From assembly GCA_029953675.1 (NCBI GenBank), contig JAMWBK010000002.1, forward strand, positions 2,294,001 to 2,358,000: 64,000 nucleotides of DNA, read 5' to 3'. The notes beneath the pieces are model-generated. The model was not told the DNA's origin. It saw nothing but the letters and a program-made list of their open reading frames with translations, and did no database searches. The position numbers and the translations under genes were made by a program. This DNA comes from Rhodosorus marinus. Lineage: Eukaryota > Rhodophyta > Stylonematophyceae > Stylonematales > Stylonemataceae. Positions 54,139-64,000 of this stretch are shown piece after piece (within the stretch, counting starts at the first letter, position 1; each line of letters opens with the position of its first letter).

Positions 54139-55872
54139 AAAATTTCTACGCAAAGAGTGAATGAAGCCACGCAGCAAAGCGTATCAAATCGCAGCTCGAG
54201 CTATTTTCCTCGGCGAAGTGGATAGGGTGGTCGACCCTGGCGGATAAAAGGACTGAGGCTGAAGAGAAAATCACAGGCTTGCCGGTCTGACAGCGTAGCC
54301 ATGGTGTGTGTTCGCACGTGGCAAAGGACGGAAGCCCCATCACTGCCACCAGTGGACGGACACGCATCCGACGAGGAATCCAGATGATCAACGCGACTAG
54401 CACGCAACACCTGGTGGTAGCCACAACGAAGCCATACAAGCGAATAACTCCATTGGAACTTGCGTACCGGAGAAAAATAAAAACAAATATGTCGCATACC
54501 ACATGAGGATCGGCAAAATCTACAGCAGTTGCATAATCACGAGCAAAGGGTCCGTTACGCGGAGTACAAGCCCATGCGCAGCGCGAGGCTGTTCGTTCCG
54601 CCTCCCGCCACATCCTCTAAACCCTACCGATCCTTACGTCACAGGGCAAAAAAAAACAAAAAACCAGGCCTAGACGAAAGTGCGTAACATCGAGATGTCC
54701 CAGCTCCTTCAGTACCTGCGAGGATGCCTGCTAGGTCTTCCATCCAGCGCCACCCAACCTCCAACAACTCTCCCTTCAAAAGTGCCAACCGTCCCATACA
54801 GGGTGAAACTTAAAACGCGTTTCCTCGAGAGCCGTTGTCACTCCCGGACGGAGCAAGAACTGCTCCCAAGGATAGTTGGTGGGTTGACGAAGCGTTTATC
54901 CCGGACGAGAGGACATCAGTGCGCAAACATTCACTCGTGCGCTCGTACACCACCGACGGTCGTATTCAAACTGTTCTCCAATAGGGTTCCGAGCCGTTTG
55001 ATTCGTCATTTTCACCTTGGGATCCTGTCAGAGGAAGGATCGTAGGTACACTTCTTTATTATACCCTCGTCAACAACCCAGACTCTAGTTCCCAATAGTG
55101 GTCCTGAGAAACCTCCCAAACCCTCTCCACCCCCCCTCTTCCCCCTTTTAAATATCCAAAACAATTTCTCATCTTCAATCCATAATCCAGTCATTATAAA
55201 TGTAGATTGATAAATCAATCCAATATAGATTGATATCTAAGCATCAATCTTTAATCCAGTCATTATTATTTATTGATTGATATTCAATCAATAAACGCCT
55301 TCTCGTTCTAGTCTCTTTGCCAACTTTCGACTTTTCAATATGGGAATTTTTAGAACCGGGAAAAATTTGCTTTTTTTAGTGGATCGAACGTTAGCGGACT
55401 TTTTTTTTTTCAGGGTGGTTTTTTTAGAGCTTGATGGGGAGGGAGGAGGAGGTGGTAGTTGAGGGTCGATGGGTAGAGTTGGTATTGACGAAGAATGAGG
55501 GTGGGCAGGGGGAAGTGGGGTGGGTTGGGAGGTATTTGTAGAATTATGGGAAGGAATTAGTAGTACTTATGGAGGGAGGTGATTGCTTGAGGGCTTTTGT
55601 TTGGTAGGAGTGAGAAGATCTATTTGTTTTTGGGGGGGGGGGGAGGGGGTGTGATTTTTTGGTTTTATCGAAGTGGGACAAGGAGAGGAGTTGGAGAGGA
55701 GAGGGGGGAGGGGAGAGGGAGGAGAGGGGGCAAAATCGTATCTGAGAGGTGGATCTTCTTTTTTGGTTTTTCGTTTTTTTGGTTTTTGTTCTGTTTTTGT
55801 GGGTTTGCTGAGGAGTTTCGATGTTTGAGTTGAGGAGTTTGGGGGAAGTTTGATTGGGGAAAGGTGGGAGCG
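54139..55872. other. Spacer; possible unresolved minus-strand exons at 54,150-55,000
   Basis: On the minus strand some segments look coding: a start-like Met near 54,992 followed by ARNPIGEQFEYDRR, and a segment near 54,860-54,790 reading YPWEQFLLRPGVTTALEE. I could not join them in frame. A/C-rich plus strand at 55,040-55,200 fits a minus-strand leader. The stretch 55,180-55,310 is AT-rich with repeated ATTGAT words, and 55,430-55,740 is G-rich. Confidence 0.3.
55628..55732 (+). promoter_or_regulatory. Purine/G-run tract upstream of lectin gene
   Basis: A run of about twelve G, then GGAGAGG-type polypurine to 55,732, ends ~140 nt before the lectin start on its sense strand. It could form quadruplex or triplex structure. 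Confidence 0.4.
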
Positions 55873-58055
55873 ATGGGGAGTTTTGGAGGGTTTTTTTTGG
55901 TATGGACTGGGTTGTTAATTGCGTTCTCGGTTGTGGTGAAGGGGGCGGAGGTATTTCCTACCTTTAGCAACTCGAAGGGTTTAGATGTTTTCTCTTTTGA
56001 TTCGCCTTTTGAAGACGATGAATCGGGTCCCCTACGATTCTGGAAATTTGCGGGCAAGTCTTTGGTGGCAGCAGAGGAAAACAGTGGCGCCGATGTCCTG
56101 AGACTCACGAATGCCGCGAACTCCGAGAGAGGATTGGCTTACTCCAGAATACCCTTTCTGTCAAACGAGTTTGAAGGCTACATCGATTTCCAGATCAAGT
56201 ATGCTTTTGCCCTGAATCGGGCTGTGCAGAGTCAAACACCATAAATTAAGAACTCGAAATACATCCGCTGACTTCGGAATGGCTTTTTTTTTGTGTTGCT
56301 CTGTTTTCAGGACACCAGCGAGAAGGATTTCGGCCGATGGAATGACGTTCTTCGCTCTAAACAAGCCCCCGCAGCCAGGCCCTGTGTACGGCCTTGAAGA
56401 GTCCTTCGATGGATTAGTAATTGCGATTGACACTTTCGCAAACTCGAAGAAGGTCAGAGTACCTAGCGTCTATGCGATGTATGGGGACGGTACGCGTAGG
56501 AAGTGGGAGGCCATGTCGGATGGAGCGGACAGAGCTCTTGGCAGCGGATGCTTTATCAACCTGAAGTTTGACAGTCGAATACTATTCAGAGTGCGGGGAG
56601 ATACCATCTACGTGGCCATCGGCAGCAGCCACGGGACTTCCACGAGAATGTGTTTCACAGCCACTGGTGTAAAATTCAGAGAACAGGACGGTATCCACTT
56701 CGGCTTCAGTGCCGAGACCGGGCATTTCTTCTCGGAGCACCTGATCAGCAAATTCCAAGTGATAGCGCTCTCAAAGTACCCGAATGTTGATCCACAAGGT
56801 ACATGACTCCTTTACTCCACTTGGTAGAACTCCATGCGATTTGGAACCATGGCCTTGACCTGGTGAACTGTGGGTGCTCTCCCTCAGCAGAGTACAGAGG
56901 CAGACTACTGAGTATGTTCTTATTTGAATGTGATTTAGAACTTCAATACGAGATTGAAGAAGACGGAGTTGAGGAAGTGGAAGCCTACAAGGATCTTTTC
57001 AATCTCGGGATGAAACGGGCTTCGTCCGATGACGACTACGATGCGTACGACGACGAGGATTACGACGACGAGGATTACGACGATGACTATGATGATTACG
57101 ACGACTACGACGATTACGACGACGAAGACGATGAAGGTGGTCATTCTCATCCTGACCCTGAAGACAGTAAGGCTCAACCTGACAGCGGCTCAAAGGCGTC
57201 GACAGACCAACAGCAGCAGCATCAGAAGCACCACGCTCACCATGGTCATGGCCATCGTCATGGGGTAAGCCGGCGTGTGGGGTTGCATATACACGGAACG
57301 GCAGTTATTTTTTTTTTCTGATCGATTGCGTTGCTCTTCTCCACTCGTCAGCGTCAAGCCCCTAACAAGCATTTGGAAGAGGTGGAGAAGAATATGAATC
57401 ACTTGAAGCTGAACATGATGCATCTGCTGCGCAAGGCTGCACCTGAAGCGGACGATTTAAACGACGCGCTGCATGAAATCAAGGAAGACCTTGGCATGAT
57501 TCTGGAAATAGTTGACGAGTATGTGCATTGCCAACAACACTGAGGTTTTGTTGCGGTCTCTTCCAGCTTCTAACACTCCACTTCCTGTAACGGCCTTAGA
57601 ACGGACCTGTCTTTCGAAGATATCGATGAAACTGCTGGGGACCTACCAGAGAAGGCAAACGACTTGATGAAGACAGTAACTGAGATAAAGACAATGGTTG
57701 ATAGGGTACGTCTGAAAAGCATCCGCGACGTTCCCTGCCTTTTTTTCGCCGGTTTCCTAACCGTAGATTCTCAAACTCTGGACTGCGTTTTCTGCAGATG
57801 GAAGGTGATCTAAACAATGTGGAGGAGTCGTGTGAGGATATCGATGAGGTCTTAGACGAAGTTGATGAGACAATCACTGTGTTTCTAGCGGAAATTGAGG
57901 GCTCGCTCAGTGGGAACGGGTTGTCATTCTGGCTGTTTGCTGTTGCTTCGCAAGCGCTTGTTGGGCTCGTCTTCACCTACGTCTTCCTGCAAGAGAAGTC
58001 CAAAGGAAATGCCCCCAAGAGAGGCGCGCGGTCCACTTTTGGTCGTCTTGTCTAA
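55873..58055 (+). CDS. L-type lectin cargo receptor, ERGIC-53/VIP36-like
   Basis: Six exons (55873-56198, 56311-56798, 56939-57264, 57352-57518, 57600-57705, 57798-58055) give 556 residues. A signal peptide (about 1-25) is followed by an L-type lectin domain (28-270) with LRFWKFAGKS, RISADGMTFFALN, FDGLVIAIDTFANSKK and an HFGFSAETG strand near the end. Residues ~300-340 are an Asp/Tyr/Glu run of DDYDDYDD units, then a Gln/His-rich tract ending GHGHRHG. Residues ~385-510 are helical coiled coil, with a membrane segment at 512-534 and a short basic tail. The plan is that of ERGIC-53, a mannose lectin carrying glycoproteins from ER to Golgi. The tail ends RLV, without a KKxx or FF motif. The acidic-His linker is unusual. 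Confidence 0.88.
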
Positions 58056-58540
58056 GGATGGTGTGCTGGGAAGAGGGAATGGAACGAAATGGCAAACTTG
58101 GAAATACCCGCTCGCCCATACTTCTCCACCTGTAATTAAGCGATGCAGGAGGTGTTTTTCGCTTGCACTCTAAAATGATACTACGGCGCGGAAGCCGCGA
58201 TGCACTAACAGCACTCGCTCGAGGAGGCAACCCACTTACCTGCTCAAGCAGTTACAAGTTTCCTCCTGCAAACCACGACAAAACTTTTACTTTACGTCGA
58301 GGGAAAATGCTAATAATTCGCCTTTGAATCATCTATTCGTCAGCATTCCAGACCTGCTCTCAAGTGCATTCTGAGCGGACGTGCTTGCAGCAAGTAAACT
58401 ATTGGGCAGGACGGATTCTAAAGGACACCTCATGTGATCCGGTGGATCGGTACATGGTTCATTTCTTTCAATTTTTGCGAACAAATCTCTCCTTGTAGCT
58501 AGGTCGAATCGTCATTTCTCCGGTTCCTCTACTAGTGAAC
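58056..58540. other. Spacer after lectin gene
   Basis: Presumed 3' UTR and spacer. No gene seen. Confidence 0.5.
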
Positions 58541-59600
58541 GCATGCAAGACAGGATGTCGGCGAGCTGACCCACTCCAAAACCGAAGGCGTTGGTTGGGG
58601 AATAAGACTGTCTCTCCTCGTCATGGAATGAGCCTAGGCGAGGATCTCGGCGATCTGACCCACTTCAAAACCAAAGGCGTTGGTTGGGCAACGAAGATTG
58701 CGTCTCCCGGTCAACGAGATGGGTTGGGAAAGGTCGGTCAGACTGGATCCCAGACAGGGCAGTTAGTAGCTAGTCAGGGCCATCCCTTCCAGACGTGTTG
58801 CCAACCTAGGCCAGGATCTCCTGGTCAACGAGATGGATCGGTCAGAATCGATCGCAGATAGCAAGCAGCTAGGCAGAACCATCCCTTCCAAACCTATTGC
58901 CAACCTAGGCCAGGATCTCCTCGTCAACGAGATGGATTGGGAGAGGACGGTCAATATCGATTCCAGAGGGTAAGCAGCTAGTCAGAACCCTTCCAAACCT
59001 GGTGCCAGCCTAGGCGAGGATCTCGGCGATCTGACCCACTCCAAAACCAAAGGCGTTGGTTGGGCAAACGAAGATTGCATCTCCTGGTCAACGAGATGGG
59101 CTGGGAGAGGTCGGTCAGACTGGATCCCAGACAGGGCGAGCTAGTAGCTAGTCAGGGCCATCCCATCCCTTTCAAACCTATTGCCAACCTACTAGGCCAG
59201 GATCTCCCAATCCATCTCGTCGAATGGATTGGGAGAGGACGGTTAGTAACGATCCCAGAGAGCAAGCAGCTGGTCGAAACTATCCCTCCCCCACATGTTG
59301 CAACCTGGGCCCGGGTCCCGGCGGTCTGGCCTACTCCAGAACAAGCCCTGCCAAACCTACCTATTGTCAACCTAGTCCAGGATCTCCCAATCCCTCTCTT
59401 CGAATGGATTGGGAGAGTATGTACAGGGTCGACCCCAGAGAGCAAGCAGCTAGTCGGAGGCTATCCCTTCCAAACACGTTGCCAACCTAGGCCCGGGTAT
59501 CGGCGATCTGACCCACTCCAGATACCAAAGGTGTTGGCTGGGGTAGCAGATTGCATCTCCTCGTCAACGGGATGGATTGGAAAGTTGGATGAGTCGATAG
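58540..59600 (+). repeat. Complex minisatellite of two interleaved modules
   Basis: Module A, CTGACCCACT(C/T)CAAAACC(A/G)AAGGCGTTGG, starts near 58565, 58655, 59031 and 59508. Module B, GGTCAACGAGATGG(G/A)TTGGGA with a following GG(A/C)GGTCAG...GATCCCAGA(C/G) and AGCAGCTAGTC, recurs near 58711, 58825, 58924, 59088, 59210, 59390 and 59563. Between them lie GCCAACCTAGGCC(A/C)GGATCTCC words. Spacing is irregular (about 90-180 bp). Frames in both strands repeat with the DNA and are not taken as genes. Confidence 0.88.
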
Positions 59601-59709
59601 AGTAAAAATCTGAAAGTTGGATTCGTTGGGTGGTCGAACTGTTCGGGCTTATTGTTGTTTCCTGTTTGGCGGTGGTGAAGGGGACTTTGTTAGGTCTTCT
59701 AAGGCTTGT

Positions 59710-59724
59710 ATATGTGTGTGTGTG

Positions 59725-59757
<33 letters not shown>

Positions 59758-59762
59758 ATGTT
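59710..59762 (+). repeat. TG microsatellite
   Basis: An almost pure (TG)n run with a few A or C interruptions, between the minisatellite and the SDR gene. Confidence 0.9.
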
Positions 59763-59783
59763 TAGTAGACGTTAGTGAAGGAT

Positions 59784-59900
59784 TGGACGGGCTGCGGTTG
59801 AAAATCTGAAGGCGAGGAAGTCGGAGGTTGTTGCGCTTGTCTCAAAGGTTCGGACTCCCCGCTCTTTGATCCGGACAAAAAATATCTTCCTGGTTTTGTA
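59784..59900 (+). pseudogene. Partial duplicate of SDR exon 1
   Basis: Positions 59784-59900 repeat 60023-60142 almost exactly, from GGACGGGCTGCGGTTGAAAA through the exon 1/intron 1 boundary to TCTTCCTGGTTTTGT, with a few substitutions and one small indel. The copy has no upstream start with the nucleotide-binding Gly motif, so it cannot encode the protein alone. It sits 239 bp upstream of the real exon. Confidence 0.8.
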
Positions 59901-59905
59901 CAACG

Positions 59906-61255
59906 ATGGCGTTTATTCTAGGAGGTGGGATTGGTGTGAGGGGTAGGAAGGTGGGGGCCGAGAGACCACGAGGGCGATGTCGGGTGAAGATGAGCGGTGC
60001 GGTGGTGGCTGGGGCTGGTACGAATCTAGGACGGGCTGCGGTTGAAAATCTGAAGGCGAGGAAGTCGGAGGTTGTTGCGCTTGTCTCAAAGGTTCGGACT
60101 CCTGGCTCTTTGATCCGGACAAAGATATCTTCCTGGTTTTGTCTGACTGTTTGCGGTTTTGGTATTTGCCCTCTAGAAATCTGAAAAGGATCAGTTTAAA
60201 AGTCAGGTGAGGGTAGTGGATCGGACACGGGAGATGACAAAAAGGGAGATCTCTATCAGACCTTAACAAAATTTCCCGTTTCTTTCGGTAATTCTTGCAC
60301 TCTCGATGGAAATTTAGTCCGTTCGATGCCATGTTGTGAATGAGAAGGAGCGCGATGAAGTACTCAATTTGATCTCCGAGCTTGAGCCAGACGTCATCAT
60401 CAACTGCATAGGTCTCGCATTTGATGAAACGATTGAGGACGATCACTACCTTGGGAGCGTGAACCTTGTTGATGCCGGCGCAAAGTAAGTTGCATTCAAG
60501 AACACTGTCCCCCACTTTCCCATTCCCCCCGTGTATCAGTTGACTGAGGGCGACTGCTATCTCGCTTTAGTGCCAAGGTCTCTAGACTCGTCTACGTCTC
60601 CGCTCTGGGAGCAGGAGACAGCGAGAGCGCTGTTCCTTTCCAGGTCATGGATACGATGCGTCCAATGCTGATGGACAAATCCAGGAGTGAGCTTTACCTC
60701 CGGGAGAGTGGTACGTTTTGAACTTTTTGACATCAAATTTCCGTTCTGCTCCTTCAGCAGAGAAATGCTGGTTAATTGAACTGCTCTTTACGCGTTACTT
60801 TCCTTGTGCTCCCTAGGCTTGGATTATACAATTGTCCGCTGCGGGCCCCTCGATGAAGAGGTAATCATACTGCCAGCCCGACCTCAGTATGCACCGTAGG
60901 ATAGAAATATATCTTCTTATGCATTTCTCCACGCCCCGCCCAACAGGAAACTAACACGCCGGTCGTTACTGAAGCAACGAACGACTGCTACGGAGGAATT
61001 ACAATTGATGGTCTGGCTGACCTGTTGTGTGGCTGCGTCAGTTCCGAGAAGGCCAAGAACGTAACTCTCACCGCTGTCGATACAATGAAGTAAGAAGAAT
61101 ACCCTTCATAGAGGTTTTGAAATGTTCCCCTTCTGTGCAGTTTTACTAACATCTTTACCACTCAATTGCTTCTGCCAAGGCTTCTCCACGTTCGACCGTA
61201 CGTCAGACCTCGTGAATTCTGGGAGCCGGTTCCTTTCGAGGTTTTCTCTCTATAA
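59906..61255 (+). CDS. Atypical SDR, NAD(P)-binding Rossmann protein (NmrA/NAD(P)H-binding type)
   Basis: Seven exons (59906-60091, 60177-60206, 60318-60484, 60571-60710, 60817-60860, 60947-61089, 61180-61255) give 261 residues, all joins in frame. The dinucleotide motif is GAVVAGAGTNLGRAAVENL, followed by a Lys-rich VSK strand end. DVIINCIGL, VSRLVYVSALGAG and YTIVRCGPLDEE follow the order seen in NmrA-like and plastid HCF244/Ycf39-like proteins. The usual SDR Tyr-x3-Lys pair is not evident, so a regulatory or chaperone role is possible. One exon is just 10 codons. The N-terminal ~28 residues are Gly/Arg-rich and could be a targeting signal. The first donor, GTTCGG, is weak. The stop is 122 bp from the stop of the RBM5-like gene on the other strand. 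Confidence 0.78.
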
Positions 61256-61377
61256 TTACTTACAACAACGACTAAAACCTCACCAGCAAAATCCTAATGT
61301 TGTTCACCGAATTTCCGGGTCTTGGCCCACATGCTATCTAGACTCACGGAAGCTCTCCCCTCCACACGCTGGAGAAG

Positions 61378-63924
61378 CTACTGTTCATCCCCGTAGTTTT
61401 CTTGCCATCGTTTACCCATTAACTTTATATGACGTTCCTTATAAGATTCGCCGGGTCGCAACGCCTGTCAGTGAATAGTAAAAGAAAATACGGTTGTGAG
61501 CGAGCCCTGCCTTTGCAAACATCAACGACCTGTGCCCGTGCACGCTTGGCGCGTACAAACTTGGTGTTCACAGGCTCCGACCCTAGTCCTGCTCTTCCTG
61601 ATGTTGTTGTTGCTTCGACGGGAGCTGATATCCCCGATCCCGATCTGTTTACAGACGAGCAATTAACCTTTCTCAGTGTTATCCGCGCCTACTGTGATCA
61701 TTGTAGACTGCTCACTTACACTCCCAGGCCTTTCCCCTCTTTCCATCCCATTGCCTTCAGCAGCTTGTTCCCAACGTTCGGAGCTTCTTGGGGTGTTTCA
61801 GCGTCGTTTGGCTCCTTTGGATGTAGTGCTGTATGTCTTGGATGGGGTCGCTGCTCCTTGCCTTGCTGTGTCTCCTCCTGAGGAAACATACTTCGGCGCT
61901 CAGCTGCGCGATCACGGTACAGCTTCTGCTGTTTGCGTTTCTCCTCCAAATTCTGCTTGTGGAGCGCAGATTCCTTCTCATGTCTCTGTGCAATGTCCAT
62001 CGATTTGAAACCGCGCCGACAAAGACTACAGATCACCTTCCCACCAGAGCGTGCTATGAAAGACTCGGTGGCCTCCTTGACCGGGACTACTTCGGGTTGT
62101 TTGGCATCTTTCACCGGATTTACTGGCGCCGCGTTCGCAGCGGAGAGCGACGCTGGTGCTGGCACCTCAGTCGCGGCCTGCTGCAATTCCTGCTGCCGTG
62201 TATTCCACCTCTGAAGATCCGCGTTGACCTTTCCCAGTTTCGATTTCATGGACACCGCACCTTTGCCCTTCTTAAGCGCAAAGTTAACGGCAGACTTTTT
62301 CTCAGGTTCAGCTGTAGCTGTGGAAGCGCTGTCCTTGGGGAGGGAGTTCTCCTCCGGCTGTGCTTCAGTGGTTCCTGCAATACTTGGGTTTCCGTGCGGT
62401 GAAGTCTTTTGTACTTCTTCGTTTTTGGGCGTATCTTCTGGTGGTTTCTTCGAATCCCCAGAAGAACCCGCAGCAGAGCCATCAGTTCCCTGCTTTCCTT
62501 CATTCTCTTGAGGAGCGCCCAGCCTGGACTCGACTTTGCTGACTGTGCCGCTTGAAGACTCAACAGGTGGCTGAGCGGAGGAGTTCGCAGGTGTATACTC
62601 CGTTGGAACGTAGCAGTTGATCCCTACATCGTACCTAAGCAGCAGCAGAAATGCATAATCAAGCGCACGAAATTAGCTATGCGAGATGAGCACTTCCCAT
62701 GCATGAAAAAAAAGGCCACCAAAGCTGCCTCTTACCGGAAATACTTTCGCGAGGTCCCATCATAGAAAATGTTCTTCGCAGCGTCAATAACATAGTATCT
62801 GGTTTGCGGGTCGTAGTACCAGCCCGACTTTGAGTCATACACGAACGATGCCGGATTTGGTCCCTTTCGATTGGGACGATTGGGCCTATTTCCACGATAT
62901 CCACCCGTGGGGTGTTCCCTGCGATGAATGTTCGCACGTGTTGGATCAGAGTCATGAACCACCTCAGTCGCGTCTGAAGTTCTGGCAAGTGAACAGTTAT
63001 GGCAGGTTTCCCGACGAGAGAAATTCGTATACGAGCAGTTGGAACATATCCAATCCCCGCCCGTGGGAGCGCCTAGAAGAAAAGTGCGTTTTAGGACGTC
63101 ATCAGCCTTCCCAAATTTCGGCGTCCTTTCTAGCCCTGCCAAGAGCAACGGACAAGACATACATACCTGAGGTTTCTGAGAATGAGTACTCCAAATTCAA
63201 CCGCCTCCCACCGAAGTCCAATCCGTTGTTCTCGTTTGCGTATTCCATGATACTTCTAGTAGCTTCCAAAGAATCAAATTCCACGAACGCATAGCCTCGC
63301 GCGGCGCGAGTGTTCCTATCCAACGGTATTCTCACATTGACAACTTTCGCATAAGCCGTGAAGAAGGCTTCCACTTGCTCTCGCTCAATTATTGCTCCCG
63401 GAGCGTTGTCGCAAAGGTTCCGCACCATTAAGGTCCGGGAGGGCCGCTCGTTGCGCTTATGTCTGCGCTCATGGTATGGAGGGCTCCTGACTCTTCTTCT
63501 GCCCCCCGGTGAGTCGTAATCCCCTCCAGGGGAAGGCGTCCTAGAATGCCTTGTCCTTCGAGGACTCCAATCATTGTAGGGAGAAAGCGATCGATCGTAA
63601 TCCCTTCCCCTCTCTCGTGGGCTTTGGCTCCTACTGTCCCAGCTTCGGCTCCTGGACCTCTTCCTTGAAAAGCGTCTAAATGTTGGAAGAATCACGGCAA
63701 AACATTAGCCAATCCGAACATCTGCTGATCCTGCAAAGACACTTCCCACACTGGACGAAGAGAATACTCCCGTCCAACGCCCTCCACTGGACACGAGCTG
63801 GAATCCATTTCTCTCACCCCTGGCGTTTCATCATCGATTGCCAGCCACTGTTCTCCTCATTGTCGTGCAAATCATCGTAGTCTTCGTTGAGTCTCCGAGA
63901 GCTCCAATGCCGGTGATCGCTCAT
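61378..63924 (-). CDS. RBM5/RBM10/SUA-like splicing regulator: RS, RRM, RanBP2 finger, OCRE, C2H2, G-patch
   Basis: Six exons (63924-63818, 63675-63167, 63135-62736, 62634-61720, 61644-61530, 61464-61378) give 710 residues. An RS-rich region (37-105) precedes one RRM (about 115-200: RTLMVRNLC, ARGYAFVEFDSLEA). A RanBP2 zinc finger follows (233-256: DWICSNCSYTNF, TCHNCS). The OCRE domain (303-350) has SGWYYDPQTRYYVID and is cut by an intron. A C2H2 finger (541-564) has CSLCRRGF, and a G-patch (about 625-675) has LLKAMGWKEGKGLG and ISAPVEA. This order is that of RBM5/RBM10 and plant SUA, which regulate 3' splice-site choice. The second RRM of those proteins is missing. The frame requires a 31-nt (or 37-nt) intron after the RRM. 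Confidence 0.92.
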
Positions 63925-64000
63925 TTCCAGAGAACGCGGTCCGAATGCGAGCGCACCCGTTCGGAGATATGTCACAGTTTGCTAAACAAGCTTCCTTTTC
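63925..64000. other. Upstream flank of the RBM5-like gene
   Basis: Too short to interpret; presumably leader of the minus-strand gene. Confidence 0.4.

Noticed and set aside
59060-59605. 181-codon plus-strand frame in the minisatellite
   Set aside because: The peptide repeats only because the DNA repeats, and equally long frames occur on the other strand. No leader or splice context supports it.
1-64000. CRISPR, transposase, reverse transcriptase or viral genes
   Set aside because: No direct-repeat/spacer array and no such protein motifs were seen in either strand.

Overview
The window is nuclear DNA of a eukaryote. Most genes are split by short GT-AG introns, mostly 65-140 nt, and there are no operons. 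About 21 genes are interpretable, roughly one per 3 kb on both strands. A plastid-bearing alga or other photosynthetic protist is the best guess. The supporting signs are a FabI-type enoyl-ACP reductase with an N-terminal extension, an RH3-like DEAD-box helicase with a transit-like leader, an unknown protein with a plastid-like N-terminus, a cytosol-type GH13 amylase, and a possible glucan-binding fragment at the left edge. I cannot fix the lineage from the sequence; a red alga is possible but unproven.

Layout. 1-2 kb: a possible partial minus-strand gene, then AT-rich spacer. 2-6.2 kb: LSm1 (-), an RBBP9-like hydrolase (+) that lacks its catalytic residues, SNW1/SKIP (-). 9.2-12.6 kb: a WD40-TPR protein (+) convergent with proteasome beta type-2 (-). 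13.5-18.4 kb: COG4 (-) and a bacterial-looking MTA/SAH deaminase (+), with a CCAAT-rich spacer between them. 19.2-24.3 kb: LRR protein, FabI and a zinc-type dehydrogenase (all +). 25.4-27 kb: TALE homeobox (+) and a methyltransferase (-). 28.7-30.3 kb: CWC25 (+). 33-38 kb: a two-domain glycosyltransferase (+) and dymeclin (-). 38.4-40 kb: a ~188-bp tandem repeat family and a long hairpin. 41.7-48.9 kb: an unknown ORF, the DEAD-box helicase and an unknown three-exon gene. 50.6-54.1 kb: a plastid-like unknown and GH13. 55.9-58.1 kb: an ERGIC-53-like lectin with an Asp/Tyr and His tract. 58.5-59.6 kb: a complex minisatellite. 59.8-61.3 kb: an atypical SDR preceded by a partial copy of its first exon. 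61.4-63.9 kb: an RBM5/SUA-like splicing factor.

The genes are a housekeeping mix: splicing and RNA decay (LSm1, SNW1, CWC25, RBM5-like), Golgi/ER traffic (COG4, dymeclin, lectin, glycosyltransferase), plastid functions (FabI, helicase) and carbohydrate metabolism. I saw no prokaryote-type system, CRISPR array, rRNA or tRNA. The main points of interest are a predicted pseudo-enzyme, an unusual two-domain glycosyltransferase, a homeobox interrupted by a stop-free intron, a 31-nt intron candidate, an exon duplication, three repeat structures and a recurrent G/T-rich leader in front of many start codons. Exon joins were worked out by hand from protein similarity and checked for reading-frame continuity. 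They remain predictions without transcript data.
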